Assembly: GCF_011075055.1 (NCBI RefSeq)
Contig: NC_058149.1
Span: 12,840,449-12,904,448, forward strand
Source of the DNA: Mangifera indica
Taxonomy: Eukaryota > Streptophyta > Magnoliopsida > Sapindales > Anacardiaceae
DNA: 64,000 bases
Direction: 5' to 3'
Part shown: piece after piece, positions 38,601 to 49,253 of the stretch
How positions within the stretch are numbered: position 1 is the first letter of the stretch
Layout: each line of letters begins with the position of its first letter
The notes under the pieces: generated by a model
The model's database searches: none
Told to the model about the DNA's origin: nothing
The model's input: the letters and a program-made list of their open reading frames with translations, nothing else
Translations under genes and position numbers: made by a program

Positions 38601-41600
38601 TTAAGCATAATTTGGGGAAAAAAAGAAGAAGCAGCAGCAGCTTACTTAATAGATACTAACAAAAAATATGTGCATCAAATACAACTATACCTCCCAAATG
38701 ATGGTGGCTTGTAATGTTTGAGGTTTCCCACTTCAGGAAATATTATCTTCATCATGCTTTCAAGATACCCATCACATCCTGCTTCATCTGAGAGTTTATC
38801 TTCACAAACATCAGGATCATCTAAGAATTTGTCTATTGCATTTCCAGCCAAAACATCTTCCGGTGGTTGTGGAAAGTGTTTGCGTATAGCTCTTAACACT
38901 CTACGAAGTTTGACCAATCCAGTTCTCTGAGACATAAGCATATGTTAGGTGGACAATCGAAGAACGTAAAAAATTAAATAGAAGGTGAATGAGAAAGTGA
39001 GGAAGAAAGTACTTACAGAAGAAGCCTTAGCATAAGGCAGTACATACTGAAAAACATCAGCACATTGTTCCTTGGTCTGGTACTCTCCACGACTAGTATT
39101 CTTGTGTGTTACTAAATCACCCTCATAAGATGAATCAGACCTAAGATTTAGACCATATAAGCAGAAAAAGCACTGGTCCAAGGCATTATCAAGAGTTAGT
39201 TCAAGTTCCTCCCTCTCAGATTCAGTAAGTTCATCTCCACAATCAAAATCATTACTATTTTTTTCTCCTTTTTTAATAGTAACATCATCATCATGATACC
39301 TTTCCCATTCCACTTGTGAATTTTTTTTCTCTATGCTAGAAAGACGTGCCATGCCATTGGAAATAATCCCCTCAGGATCATCCTTCTTTACAACAATGGT
39401 TCCACTGGTTCCAGCCCCACCCATTTCCAAATCCAGTGCGTCTGATCTCAATGTTTGAGGTGTTTTGACAAGACTATTAGGAGAAAGCTGCTGGCCATGT
39501 TCTGGCTTTTCCTTGTTTGAAGAGTTCATGCTAGATTTCAGTTTAATATTCAAGGCAAAGAGATGTTTTATTGCAAATTTAAGAAACGTTCCTTCTTCCC
39601 CTTCACCACCCTCGCCTGCACAGCAGAGTCCATACTCAGCAAGCAAATCATGGATTGCCACAATTAAATCAACCTGAGAAAACAGAGCACATAAAGTTGA
39701 AAAAGAAGAAATAAGCAAAGAAATAATTGACAAGTGGTCAACTCAAAGACAAAGGTACACTCACTTGAGTTTTAACAGGTACAGTAGGGTTAAGGTGTTG
39801 AAGTTTGCAGAATGCCGTGGCTGCATCAACAAAGCAGCTTTCTGCCTCCTGGTCAGTTTGATCAACAATTACCGGACCATAAGAATTCTTACAGAGAAAA
39901 TTGCTTGCCACATTGCACATGACTGCCAGCAGCAATGATTGAATATCAGAAATGCTGCTCAATGGAACAACAAAGGCATTCTGCAAGCATATAATTAACC
40001 ATACATAACTGTAATAAATAGCAATTTAAATATAATATAAATGTTAAAAGATGAAATAAATCCACACAATCTAAATTATATGGGCTCACAAAGTTGATAA
40101 GAACTTAGTTATGCTCTGATTCTACTTTTCCTTGGTCAAACGCTCATCAACAACCCAAAAGACTAGTTTATTAGGAGATGATGCCTACCTGCTCTTTTAA
40201 ATCCAAGATGTAAGTTGTCTTTACTCAGCGAGAGATCTTAAAATCTCTTTAAGCTAGGTGACATTTCAATTTCCCCTACCATTCATAGGTGAGGTCTCTA
40301 TGTTTTTAAGGAAAATCAACATTAAAGGAACCAAAATGACAATCAAGTGGCCAATGGGCCACATTGCCCAAAAGGCTAGTGCTACTGTGTACCTGGCTTG
40401 TCTAATGCTTGGCTACACCTTACTTAGCGTGGGCGACCTGGGTCAAGGCTACCAACCAGGATTCTTTTCTCCTTTTTTGTTTTTTTTAATAAAAAGATTT
40501 CGTGAGCTTGAACTTTTTCTTTTCTCCTATTTTATTATTATTTAAATTTAACTCAACATCATTTTCTTATGTTAATTTTGTTATCAAATTTCTATGATAC
40601 GTCATTTCATAATTACATGGTTAAATACAAATTAACTATCCCCTTTTAAAGAAAATGAAACTTGTGTCCTCTAACTGTGAGTTTTTGAAAACAATGTCCG
40701 CTGAGTGATAATGTCTCTTAGAAGAAAAGATGAGGTTAAATTCTTTGGTAACTTGTAAGCAAGAAGCATTCCAACACCTCACATAGGAAGGAACTTTTCA
40801 CGAAAATAGGGACAACCTATATTCTGTTTATGTTATTTATATTCATGACTCTTACTTTCATATGATCTTTCAGTATAAAAATATTTCAAGGGAAAAAGAA
40901 AAATAGATACTTTGAAGTACATTGAGATTCTAAAGGACTATAGAAGAATAAACAGTGACTTACAGCATCTCCAGATTGGTCAGTAAAACTCTTCAGTTGT
41001 GACACACATTGCAAAATTGCCTTCACTTCCTTCACAACCAAATGATTCCAATCCCTGATTGAATTTTCCCTTGCTACAATATCAGAAGGAGAGTGCATTT
41101 TTGACCCTGACTTCTGATGGAAGGGTTTGCATGAAGCAATACTGAGATCCATACCAGAAAGAACCATAAGTATTTGCAACTTCCGCCAATGACATTTGAG
41201 ATAAACCTCACTGTTGATTGGCTTTGTCTTCTCACACATTTTAATTAACATATCTAAAGCTGATAGTTCAACAGACATAATCCCCTCCTCTTTTTCATCA
41301 GCAGCAGGTGAAGGTAATAGATGAAGGTAAACATCTTTGGCTGAAAATAGGAGTGGAGAAAGCAGGTTCACACACTCCATATACATTTCCTTTTCAATCA
41401 TCTCACCTAGAGTCTTCTCCAGCAAGAAATCAACCTCTAATAAATTAATTTGATGAAGAATCCTGTCAATAGTTATCTCTTTAATGATTTTGCAGTGTGG
41501 CAGGTGGACCAAACCTAGAGAATCCTTCATATTTCCTAATTTTTCAATCAAGGACAAAGAAATACAAAATTGTTCATGAGCTTTTGACTTGTTACCATCC

Positions 41601-44136
41601 AAAAGAGACAATTGCCCACTCAACCAGAAGTACCTAACCCAGAGGGAACTTTTTTCACTCAACAAGGAACTGTCAGCAAGTGAATCCTGGAAAACTGAAT
41701 CAGAAGTTGATACTCGATCAGCATCTCGAAATCTCTCCCTTACATAGCAACTTCCATTCCATGGCACACTAGTCAAGTGAAAAGGATAACTCAAAGCTAC
41801 AGATTCAATTATCTTACAGAGATGATAGGACGCCTCTGACATGAATTCAGATCGCTTGGAAACATTAGAAGGAGACAACCCAAGGTCATAATACAACTCA
41901 GCAAAAAATAGATTACATTCAGGGCTCCGATCCTGACCACAATGTCTGGTCAACTTCTCCAACTCTAAAAATTTGAAAATTGCATCGTGGCACATAAGAC
42001 ACTTAGTTGCAGCATGTTCTAGAAGTAAGTGACCCATATGGTAGGCACCATAGTTATTTGACGTTTCTCTCACAAATTTAGAAACTTCACTACATTCTGT
42101 CTGCAATGGATTACCTTGATCAGGGCAGGAAACCACACAACTAGCATGATCACCATCTTTAGTTGCTGGTCCCATGATAAAAGATTCAAGAAATTGAATG
42201 ACAACTTTCGCTACATCCTTGTCAGTACTAAAATCTACTTCTTCTTTCCCAGGTTTACGACTCCTGAGCCTTTCTAGACGAGTACTCCGCCTTTCCAACG
42301 GATGTTCTTCAAAAAGATTCGTTTCCTTTTCTTTATTGATGCTTCTTCTTTCAAAGTTACACTCACCAAGAGTCATGCTTTCATCCATTTGGGTATCTCC
42401 TTTCTTTTCCCCAATCTCCATGGCAATTTCTGAACTGGAAGGAAAGTGTATAACTAATCTTACATCACCCGATCTGTATTCTTTCTGAGTTCCCATCTCA
42501 GAATCACACCTATTCAATGGAAGTAGTATTTGCAAGAGGGCATCAGCCAGAGCTGCCCAGGAAGCTTCTGCTAGGCACAGTTCTATATTCTGGTTTAGCT
42601 TTTTAAGAGCAAGACCTTCATCAAGATTTTCATCAGTTGCTTTTCTCTTCTCAAGAAATGTAAGTCGCACATGTTTAGGTTCCAACTTATCTATACCTCT
42701 CGGAGCATATGGAACTGGTTCTGACTCTTCTATAGTCTTTTTCACTTTCAAGGCACGAGAATGTGATGGCCAATGCCTCAAAATTAACTCTGCAACAGAA
42801 AGACATGCAACCTCATCACCGATAGCGATGAGGACTTCCAATAGTTTCTCCATGCAATTCCCTGCACACGTCATCAGGTAGAATAGATAAACATCTAGCG
42901 CACATCAGGAAATATATTTCAGTTAAAAACGATAAGAGTAAAAGCCAAAAAGAACAAAATAATGTTGCTATGTACAAAATAACAATTTTCAAATACTTAG
43001 TTAATTAATAGCTTACAATTATTGGGGCTGCACAAAAGCCCTTGCTCGAATGCCCAGCGTGAAATACTCAGTAAACCCATTGAGCACGCCAATGTTCCTA
43101 ACTGGTTCCAAACAACAGAATCCTTGGTGTCAATTTCTACAGCTTGAAGATAACAATGTAGTGCACTCTCATAATGACCAGAACCTTGTTGGAGGAAAAC
43201 AGTGGCCAGGTTCTTCAATGCCAAAAATCTGTCAAGAAATACATTTTAAGAAAAAGATGACTGATCTAGTTGCTTACAGCAACATAAACTAAGAAAATTA
43301 CATGATTAACTGAAAGTATTGATTTGAAATGATTACCAACAGCTAGTCACTGATTCTAACTAAAGCACAGCATGACAAGAGATAATATTAACCAGGTCTA
43401 AAGCCTTTATAAGAAAAAAATCAAAGCAGACAGATCTATGTAGTCACCAGTGCTAACCTGAGCTGCAACAGATGACCATCACTGGCTTTACCATCCACCT
43501 GGATCACAAAGAATGACATCAATAACAAACTGTAATCATAATACTTAATGAAACAGACAGCATGTAGATTTCTAGAGGAAAAATAAAATACATACTTGAG
43601 CATTAGAAATCAGAGGATCTTTTATAACAGATTCTAGCAATTCCCGAGCCTTGTCAAATTCTTTAGCCTGTAACTTGAGAAGTCCTTCCTGGTAAGTTTG
43701 TGAAAGATGAAATTCCTGCAAAACTATTCCTACATTAAATTACCCTCCTAAAAAGGGAAGTGCAAATAGCATGTACAGAGCTCATAGCAGAAAGAAAAAT
43801 GTCGCATGCAAAAAAAACCCTAACACCAACACGAACCAGCGAAATTCAACACATGATTTCATTAATAAGTATTGTTTCTCCATAATTATGTCGACAAAAT
43901 AAAACAACACTTACAACATTCACAACAAATAGGAAGAAAATTAGACATGCCTGGGCTTCTTTAGTAGGCGCTAATGGTTCCCATTGGCCAGTAGAGTCCG
44001 TATCGTTGATAGCAGTAATTGAGAACTGAAATACAACAATAATTAAAATCAAAATCAAATATATAATACTTCAATGATTTGTTAAAGACTAAAGCAAGCA
44101 ACGGAGACTCTCTGAAAAACTAAACCACTGTACCAT
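32608..44136 (-). CDS. CABIN1-like TPR protein, HIRA histone chaperone complex subunit
   Basis: Nineteen coding exons in transcript order: 44136-44134 (ATG only), 44025-43951, 43715-43596, 43498-43458, 43228-43017, 42861-40964, 39980-39765, 39673-39017, 38926-38691, 38534-38324, 38173-38018, 37101-36944, 36869-36677, 36457-36069, 35583-35403, 35063-34834, 34262-33602, 33209-33131, 32894-32608. All junction phases agree, giving 2000 residues, in line with plant calcineurin-binding protein CABIN1-like proteins (At4g32820). TPR-type helices are visible near the N-terminus ([28 protein letters not shown]) and in the middle ([19 protein letters not shown]). The tail is low-complexity and rich in Ser, Thr, Gly and Ala. 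CABIN1 works with HIRA and UBN to deposit histone H3.3 independently of replication. Introns 2 and 10 use GC donors (CAG|gcatgt, GAG|gcaaga). Convergent with the glycine-rich gene. Confidence 0.93.
37376..37960. mobile_element. possible retroelement remnant in an intron of the CABIN1-like gene (weak)
   Basis: The stretch inside intron 11 is less AT-rich than neighbouring intron DNA. It starts TGTTAGGACTC and ends near GGTCCAACA, recalling the TG..CA ends (TGTTGG..CCAACA) of copia-type LTRs. No flanking 5-bp duplication, primer-binding site or protein was found, so it may be a decayed solo LTR or unrelated inserted DNA. Confidence 0.25.
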
Positions 44137-45280
44137 TTTCGGCCTGACTTAGCGCTCGGCCGCTTGTATTTCGTTTGCTTCAGAGTTTACTTTAGGCCGG
44201 TTGAAGCATGATTGCCTGCGTCTTCGTTTTTTGGTACATCCAATTTAGTGATTTACCCTCAGCTTTCACAGCTTCATTCCATTTATTTAATGGAAAACTA
44301 ACATTTACCACACCTAATATTTGCTACGTTTGCCACCCCAGTGTGAAATAAGAAGGCCAAAAGATGAAATCTTAACACATATTTATTAATTTTTAAAAAC
44401 TTAAATATATATATTTTGTTAAAATTTATTATTAAATAAAAATATTTTAAAAATTAAAAATTTATCACATTTTCTTTAAATTTAAAAATATAATAATTTT
44501 TTTTACTTAAAATTTAAAAAATAACTATTTTCTCATTAAAGTTTTGAAACTATCATCAAAGATGGTGTCGTCATCTCTAAAAGCATCCTCTCTCTCTCTT
44601 AATTTAAAATAAAAAATTATTAATATTTTTATCTTAGACAAAAATGAATTCACATACATAACTTTAGATAAATTAATACTTATACACATAATTTTAAACA
44701 ATTAATTATAATAACATTAATTAGTATTTAATAATTAATCTCATAATAACATATATAAATATATACTTATTTATATATTAAAAATAATTACATATAATAT
44801 TACTCTAATACTAATACACATAATTTTAAAGGTCTCATGTACATAATTTTAGAAACATTTGATTTGCGGTAAAATATTATGATAATCCATAAAAATATGT
44901 GGTATATAACATATAGAATTACCACTATCAATTATAAATATTAAAATAATATTTAGATAATTTTATTTTTATTATAATTTTTATTTATTATAAATTGATC
45001 GAAAGATATTTGTTTTAAATAATATTTTATTATTTAAATTAAAAGATTATTTTAAATATTATAAAGTATAAATCATTAATTTAATTAAATATTTTTAGAT
45101 ATAATTATTTAAAAGTATTTTTTATATTATTTAGTATATTAATTAAAAATATATAAATTTTATACTTTAAAATTTAATAAATAAAAATATAATTATGTAA
45201 TAATAATATAAATAATAAAAAATTAACTATTAACCAATCGCCTTAGGAGATCTACTTTTTCTTGAAATGGCATCTTAAAT
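44137..45280. other. promoter side of the CABIN1-like gene, then AT-rich repeat DNA
   Basis: The first 200 bases presumably contain the 5' UTR and promoter of the CABIN1-like gene. From about 44352 an end resembling the foldback family appears (GGCCAAAAGATGAAATCTTA) with the usual inner T-rich blocks, but a matching opposite end was not found; it looks like a truncated copy. The remainder to 45.28 kb is nearly pure A/T without genes. Confidence 0.5.
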
Positions 45281-45290
45281 ATATAACATA

Positions 45291-46144
45291 GGCCAAAAGA
45301 CTTATTGTCACTCAAAGTTAAAGTAAAATCCAAAGTAATCGTTTTTAACTTTTAAAATTTCAAATACTTACCTATGAGTAAAATTTTATTAAAAAACTTA
45401 ATTAAAATTAAAAATAAAATCATTATTTAATAAAAAAATTTAAAAAAAATATAAAATTCATTATATTTTTTCTCTTAAAATTTTAAAACTAATAATTTTA
45501 CCATTGTCAAAAGTTTTCAAACTTTAAAAACTAGCCGTCTCTCCCCCATCCTAAATAGGGGTTTTCTTTTTCTCAAATCTGACCAATATCTATGATGAAT
45601 GACAACATGTCTTTCTTTCTCTTAGTGAAGTCTCTTCCTCCGATAACCTTGAATGACGTTTAGATCAAAAAATCTAGACGTCGATGAAGGACTTGTCCGG
45701 AAGAGTTGTCATTCCAGACAACAACGATGACGATAAGACCAAGGCTTCGTTATTGTCTAGGATGATGACTTATTTAGACAACACCTCGTCTAAATCAAAA
45801 AATCCAAACGAAGGACATATGAATTTTTCAATCCAGATGTTATCTAAGGTTATCGGATGAAGAAAGACAGATTGTCATTCATTGGAGATAGTAGCCAAAA
45901 TTAGAAGGAAGAAAACTCTAAGTTTTAGGAAAGGGGAAGAAAGAAATACTAGTTTTTAAAATTTAAAATTTTTTGATAAAGACGAAATTATTAGTTTTTA
46001 AAACTTAAAATAAAAAATATAATTAATTTTTTAATTTTTTTTAATAAATAATAATTTTATATTAATAAAATTTTATTTATAAATAGATATTTAAATTTTA
46101 AAAAATAAGAGATGATCTCTATAGAGTTTCAGTATTTTAGGCCT
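45291..46144. mobile_element. foldback element, Mutator-like family, diverged copy
   Basis: The left end GGCCAAAAGACTTATTGTCA matches the terminus of the element at 46159. The right end finishes ..TATTTTAGGCC. The inner arms pair over a longer distance, for example TTTTAAAATTTCAAATACTT on the left and the complement of AAATATTTAAATTTTAAAA on the right. The centre has repeated GTCTAGA/TCTAGAC-like and TTGTC/GACAA words, as in the copy at 4.3 kb. No transposase is encoded. It abuts the next element, so the area is a nest of related insertions. Confidence 0.55.
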
Positions 46145-46158
46145 ATTACATATATTAA

Positions 46159-46605
46159 GGCCAAACGACTATTTCCCACCCAAGGTTTAGCGTTTTCTCA
46201 AATATCCCCCCTTTAACTATGGAAACATCAAACACCCACCTATGACCGGTTAGATTTAACCAAACCCTAACGCCTAAACATTTTATCTCTTTTTGCCCCC
46301 CTAAACTTTAAAAACTAACATTTTTTTCCAGCCTAAGTTTTAAAAAATCACAGTTTCACCCTAGAGTTTGGTTTTGAAATCTCCGGCGACCTCTCTGGCT
46401 CCGTTGTCGACGGCCTCTTCCTCCCGAAACAACCTCTCCTTCCGGCGATATCTTTTCTTCCATTTGGAGGTCCGATCGGCTCCCGGAGACGCCGTGGGAG
46501 ACGAAGAACTTCGTTGGGAAGACGTTTGGTGTTTGGTGTTTCCATAGTTAAAGTGGGGGCATTTGAGAAAACGCTAAACCTTGGGTGGGAAATAGTCGTT
46601 TGGCC
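46159..46605. mobile_element. Mutator-like non-autonomous element with 78-bp inverted repeats and 10-bp target duplication
   Basis: The terminal inverted repeats are at 46159-46236 and 46528-46605, about 78 bases each with roughly four mismatches. Both begin GGCCAAACGACTATTTCCCA when read inwards. The element is flanked by a perfect direct repeat CATATATTAA (46149-46158 and 46606-46615), within the 9-11 bp range produced by Mutator-type transposases. The 447-bp element has a GC-richer right-central segment (about 46.38-46.52 kb: CCGGCGACC, GGTCCGATCGG) that could be a captured gene piece. An open frame across it (46348-46608, -) runs into the inverted repeat and is not considered a gene. Confidence 0.85.
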
Positions 46606-46615
46606 CATATATTAA

Positions 46616-47036
46616 ACATACTACATACGACAAAAATATGCGCTCGGAAGAAAAGTATTAATGTTATTAGTGGCCACTACATGCCACCTAAGTTTTTCTG
46701 GCCTACGTGTCAACACTTTTGCATTAGACCAATTAGCATTCATGCATTATATCAGCATTAACATCTTGCGGCGTAATAAGCCAAATGATTTTTTTTTAAT
46801 TCCTGTTCACAGATCATAATTATGTGCTTTATACACAAATTAAGCTGAATCCAACAATAACATTGAAATGCACAGACCATCACAACCTGAAAATCCTGAT
46901 CGGTCACAAAACCAACTCAAACTCAAGCAAATACAAAACCATAACCAAACAGGCACTACATAGATTAAACATGCATGCATGAAGGAAGAATAAGGATGAA
47001 GAAGAAGATCAACATCAAAACAGAAGAAAAAGAAAC
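46616..47036. other. 3' flank of the oleosin gene
   Basis: This is presumably the 3' UTR and downstream region of the minus-strand oleosin. It contains an overlapping CATGCATGCATG word near 46971-46982. No other gene was seen. Confidence 0.5.
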
Positions 47037-47480
47037 TCAGTAACTCTGAGCAGCCTCTTGAGCCTTGTGTTGCATATACAGTCCGTACTCCTTCGCCCTC
47101 TCCTTCATATCCCTAGCCTTGTCAGCTATCTTCATCCTAGCATAATCCAGCTGGTCAGCCCCCGGTGGGTGCTTCCCCGTTACGAAGCCGCATACCCACG
47201 ATAACAACGTTATCGCCGTCAAGCCGCACCCGCCGGAGAACAAGAACCCCACAGTAGCTAGGAAAATCGCTATCCCAGCCGGGACTAGAATTGGACTAAA
47301 CAGGACTAGTAATGGAGTTGCCAGAATTAGAGCTATCACGGTGCCGGTTACGGTTAGACCTGATAAAAATAACAGTGATGCACCTATTGCAGTGGCCATA
47401 AAAAACTTCACCGTCCGGTATGAGGTGGGTGCTCGGTCGTAGAACTCATGGGGGCTCATAGACCTTGGATGATCAGACAT
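47037..47480 (-). CDS. oleosin (seed lipid-body structural protein)
   Basis: A single exon encodes 147 residues. Oleosins coat seed and pollen oil bodies, anchoring in the triacylglycerol core through a long hydrophobic hairpin and preventing fusion of droplets. The sequence shows the canonical three parts: a short hydrophilic N-terminus ([20 protein letters not shown]), an uninterrupted hydrophobic stretch of about 70 residues with the diagnostic proline knot P-X5-SP-X3-P ([12 protein letters not shown]), and an amphipathic basic C-terminus ([14 protein letters not shown]). The start at 47480 is chosen over an upstream in-frame ATG at 47630 because the extra 50 residues are unlike any oleosin and fall in the presumed promoter. 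A TATA-like TTATATC and an ACGT-core box lie just upstream. Confidence 0.95.
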   Translation of the reverse strand: MSDHPRSMSPHEFYDRAPTSYRTVKFFMATAIGASLLFLSGLTVTGTVIALILATPLLVLFSPILVPAGIAIFLATVGFLFSGGCGLTAITLLSWVCGFVTGKHPPGADQLDYARMKIADKARDMKERAKEYGLYMQHKAQEAAQSY

Positions 47481-47532
47481 GATGGTTGATTGAAAGATGA
47501 AAGATTGTGAATGGGGAGAAGGGAGCGGAGGT

Positions 47533-47563
47533 GATATAAGGAGGTGAGAGAAAATGACGTGGC
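47533..47563 (-). promoter_or_regulatory. putative TATA box and ACGT-core (ABRE/G-box-like) element of the oleosin
   Basis: On the minus strand GCCACGTCA (47563-47555) stands about 80 bases before the ATG and CTTATATCA (about 47540-47532) about 55 bases before it. ACGT-core boxes bind bZIP factors such as ABI5 and bZIP53 that drive seed maturation genes, which fits an oleosin. Inferred from sequence only. Confidence 0.4.
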
Positions 47564-49253
47564 GGAAGAAGAATGTGGAATGTGTTACCGTGATTTGTTT
47601 GACGGTGATGATTGAGGATGTCTTGAGCATAGAGAAATCGTGCTATGCGTTGGCAGCTTTGCAAGGATGTGTGTTTATGTGGTGAGGACACTTGGTAGAT
47701 ACTGTCTCGTTACGGACCTTTTGTATGTAACGGTTGTTTCCGACTAGAGGCGCTCAAATTTCTCACCGATTTGGAATCCTGGGAGATGAACCATCAAACG
47801 GTCAGAATCGTTGAAAATGAAGTGCCTGAATCGTCCGAGTATAATCCCATCATCATCTTCGTCGTCCAAGTGCGATAAAGCGAGACAAATCAAGTGTCAT
47901 GACTGAGATCAATAAATTGCATAACGGATCTTTAACTTCTGGTTGAGATGCATCACCCTTCAAGCGTCATTCGAAGATAAAAATGGTTGTCCTTCTTCTT
48001 CGGCCACCAACGAAGATGGGTAAACTGAAAAAGATTTCAAATCTTAAAAGAAAAATGGATACTTTTTAAACTTTGAATAAAAAAACTTGAACATTTGAAG
48101 AAAATTGTAGGTTTCCAAATCTGAAAAAATTAAGTTTTGGAAAAAAAATTATTAATTTTTAAGATTTAAAAGAAAAAATGAAATAAAATTTTAAAATTAA
48201 AATATTTTATTAATATTAATGACTAACAGATAAATATTTACGTTTTTTTTTAAAAAAAAAAAAAAAGAGAAAACTTTGGGTGGTAATAAATCCTTTGACC
48301 TTTCTTACATTTTCCCTTTGTATCACAAATTATCATAAAATAAAATAATTATATTATCTCCAATTATTTTTATATCACAAAATTACTATAAATTTTGTAT
48401 ATTTTATTTGTTTATGTAATGTTATTCTATAAAGTCATTAATATAAACTAGCAAAGCAGGAACCCCAAATTGCCAATTCTTTCATACAACTTGAAAAGAA
48501 ATCTTACCCATGCAAATGCTAGAACTTTCTATATTTATTAAAATTTCTTATTAATTTCACTTTTCATATTTACATATTCTTTGTTAAATAATAAAAAAAC
48601 CATTAAACCCAATTGATAAATTGAAAACAATAATTGAAAAAATTAAACCTTAAATAATTTAATTAACATAAACATTAATAATCAAATTTTTTCAAACAAA
48701 ATTTTCATTTATTTTTAAATTACAAGGTTGATTTACTAGATGTGAAGGAATTTTAGGTTAACGAAACCTGATTTAGAACGACATGACCTTCTTATGTATT
48801 AAATGTGGGAGACAAGTCGTTTGCATCTACACTCATCTAACGACAAGTCGATTACACCAGAGCAACGGATCATTAATTTGTGTGTGATGATTCAGGTCCC
48901 ACGAGAAACATGCAAGACAAGTTGTAAAGCCTAACTACAAGTCAAGAGATCATCATTCTACAGCCCCACTACGACCGTCGGATCAAAACAAAAAGGAAAT
49001 CTAGTGGTGCCACTCACATGGTTCACATGGAATAACATGCCTTAATGGAACGGAGACAGCGAAGCCGCTCCTCTAAAATGAAAAATATTTGAAATGAGTC
49101 TTGCGCGGGATTGGACCACGTGGCGATCTGTAAGAATTCGACCGTTGTGAGAAATTCTTCTTCAAGTGTCTCCATAGATCCGTTCATTTTTCGTCCATCT
49201 TCATCTGCACAGCAAATCAATCATTCACTTACCAACGTAGTCTCTCTCCCTTA
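47564..49253. other. intergenic region between divergently transcribed oleosin and Aurora kinase
   Basis: The right terminus of another foldback-family element occurs at about 48258-48300 (ACTTTGGGTGGTAATAAATC then CTTTGACC), with its inner T-rich arm to the left. A matching left end was not found, so it seems truncated. 48.3-48.7 kb is AT-rich. The last 400 bases are more balanced and hold AACGG-core motifs near the Aurora start. Confidence 0.5.
48864..49146 (+). promoter_or_regulatory. AACGG-core (MSA-like, MYB3R) motifs upstream of the Aurora kinase
   Basis: AACGG occurs at 48864-48868 and 49049-49053, and its complement CCGTT at 49142-49146 (within GACCGTTGTGAG). The full mitosis-specific activator consensus is only partly matched, but the core, repeated within 400 bases of an M-phase kinase start, agrees with regulation by three-repeat MYB factors. 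A CACGTGG box lies nearby at about 49117-49123. Short motifs occur by chance, so this is an inference. Confidence 0.35.

Noticed and set aside
42198..42488. 96-codon + frame over the large exon of the CABIN1-like gene
   Set aside because: Antisense shadow of an established 632-codon exon.
46348..46608. 86-codon minus frame rich in Arg and Pro
   Set aside because: It begins in the inverted repeat of a non-autonomous element and crosses its GC-rich centre; no domain is recognised.
47481..47630. 50-residue N-terminal extension of the oleosin from an upstream ATG
   Set aside because: Not oleosin-like, and it would place the TATA-like and ACGT boxes inside the coding region; ATG 47480 gives the usual length.
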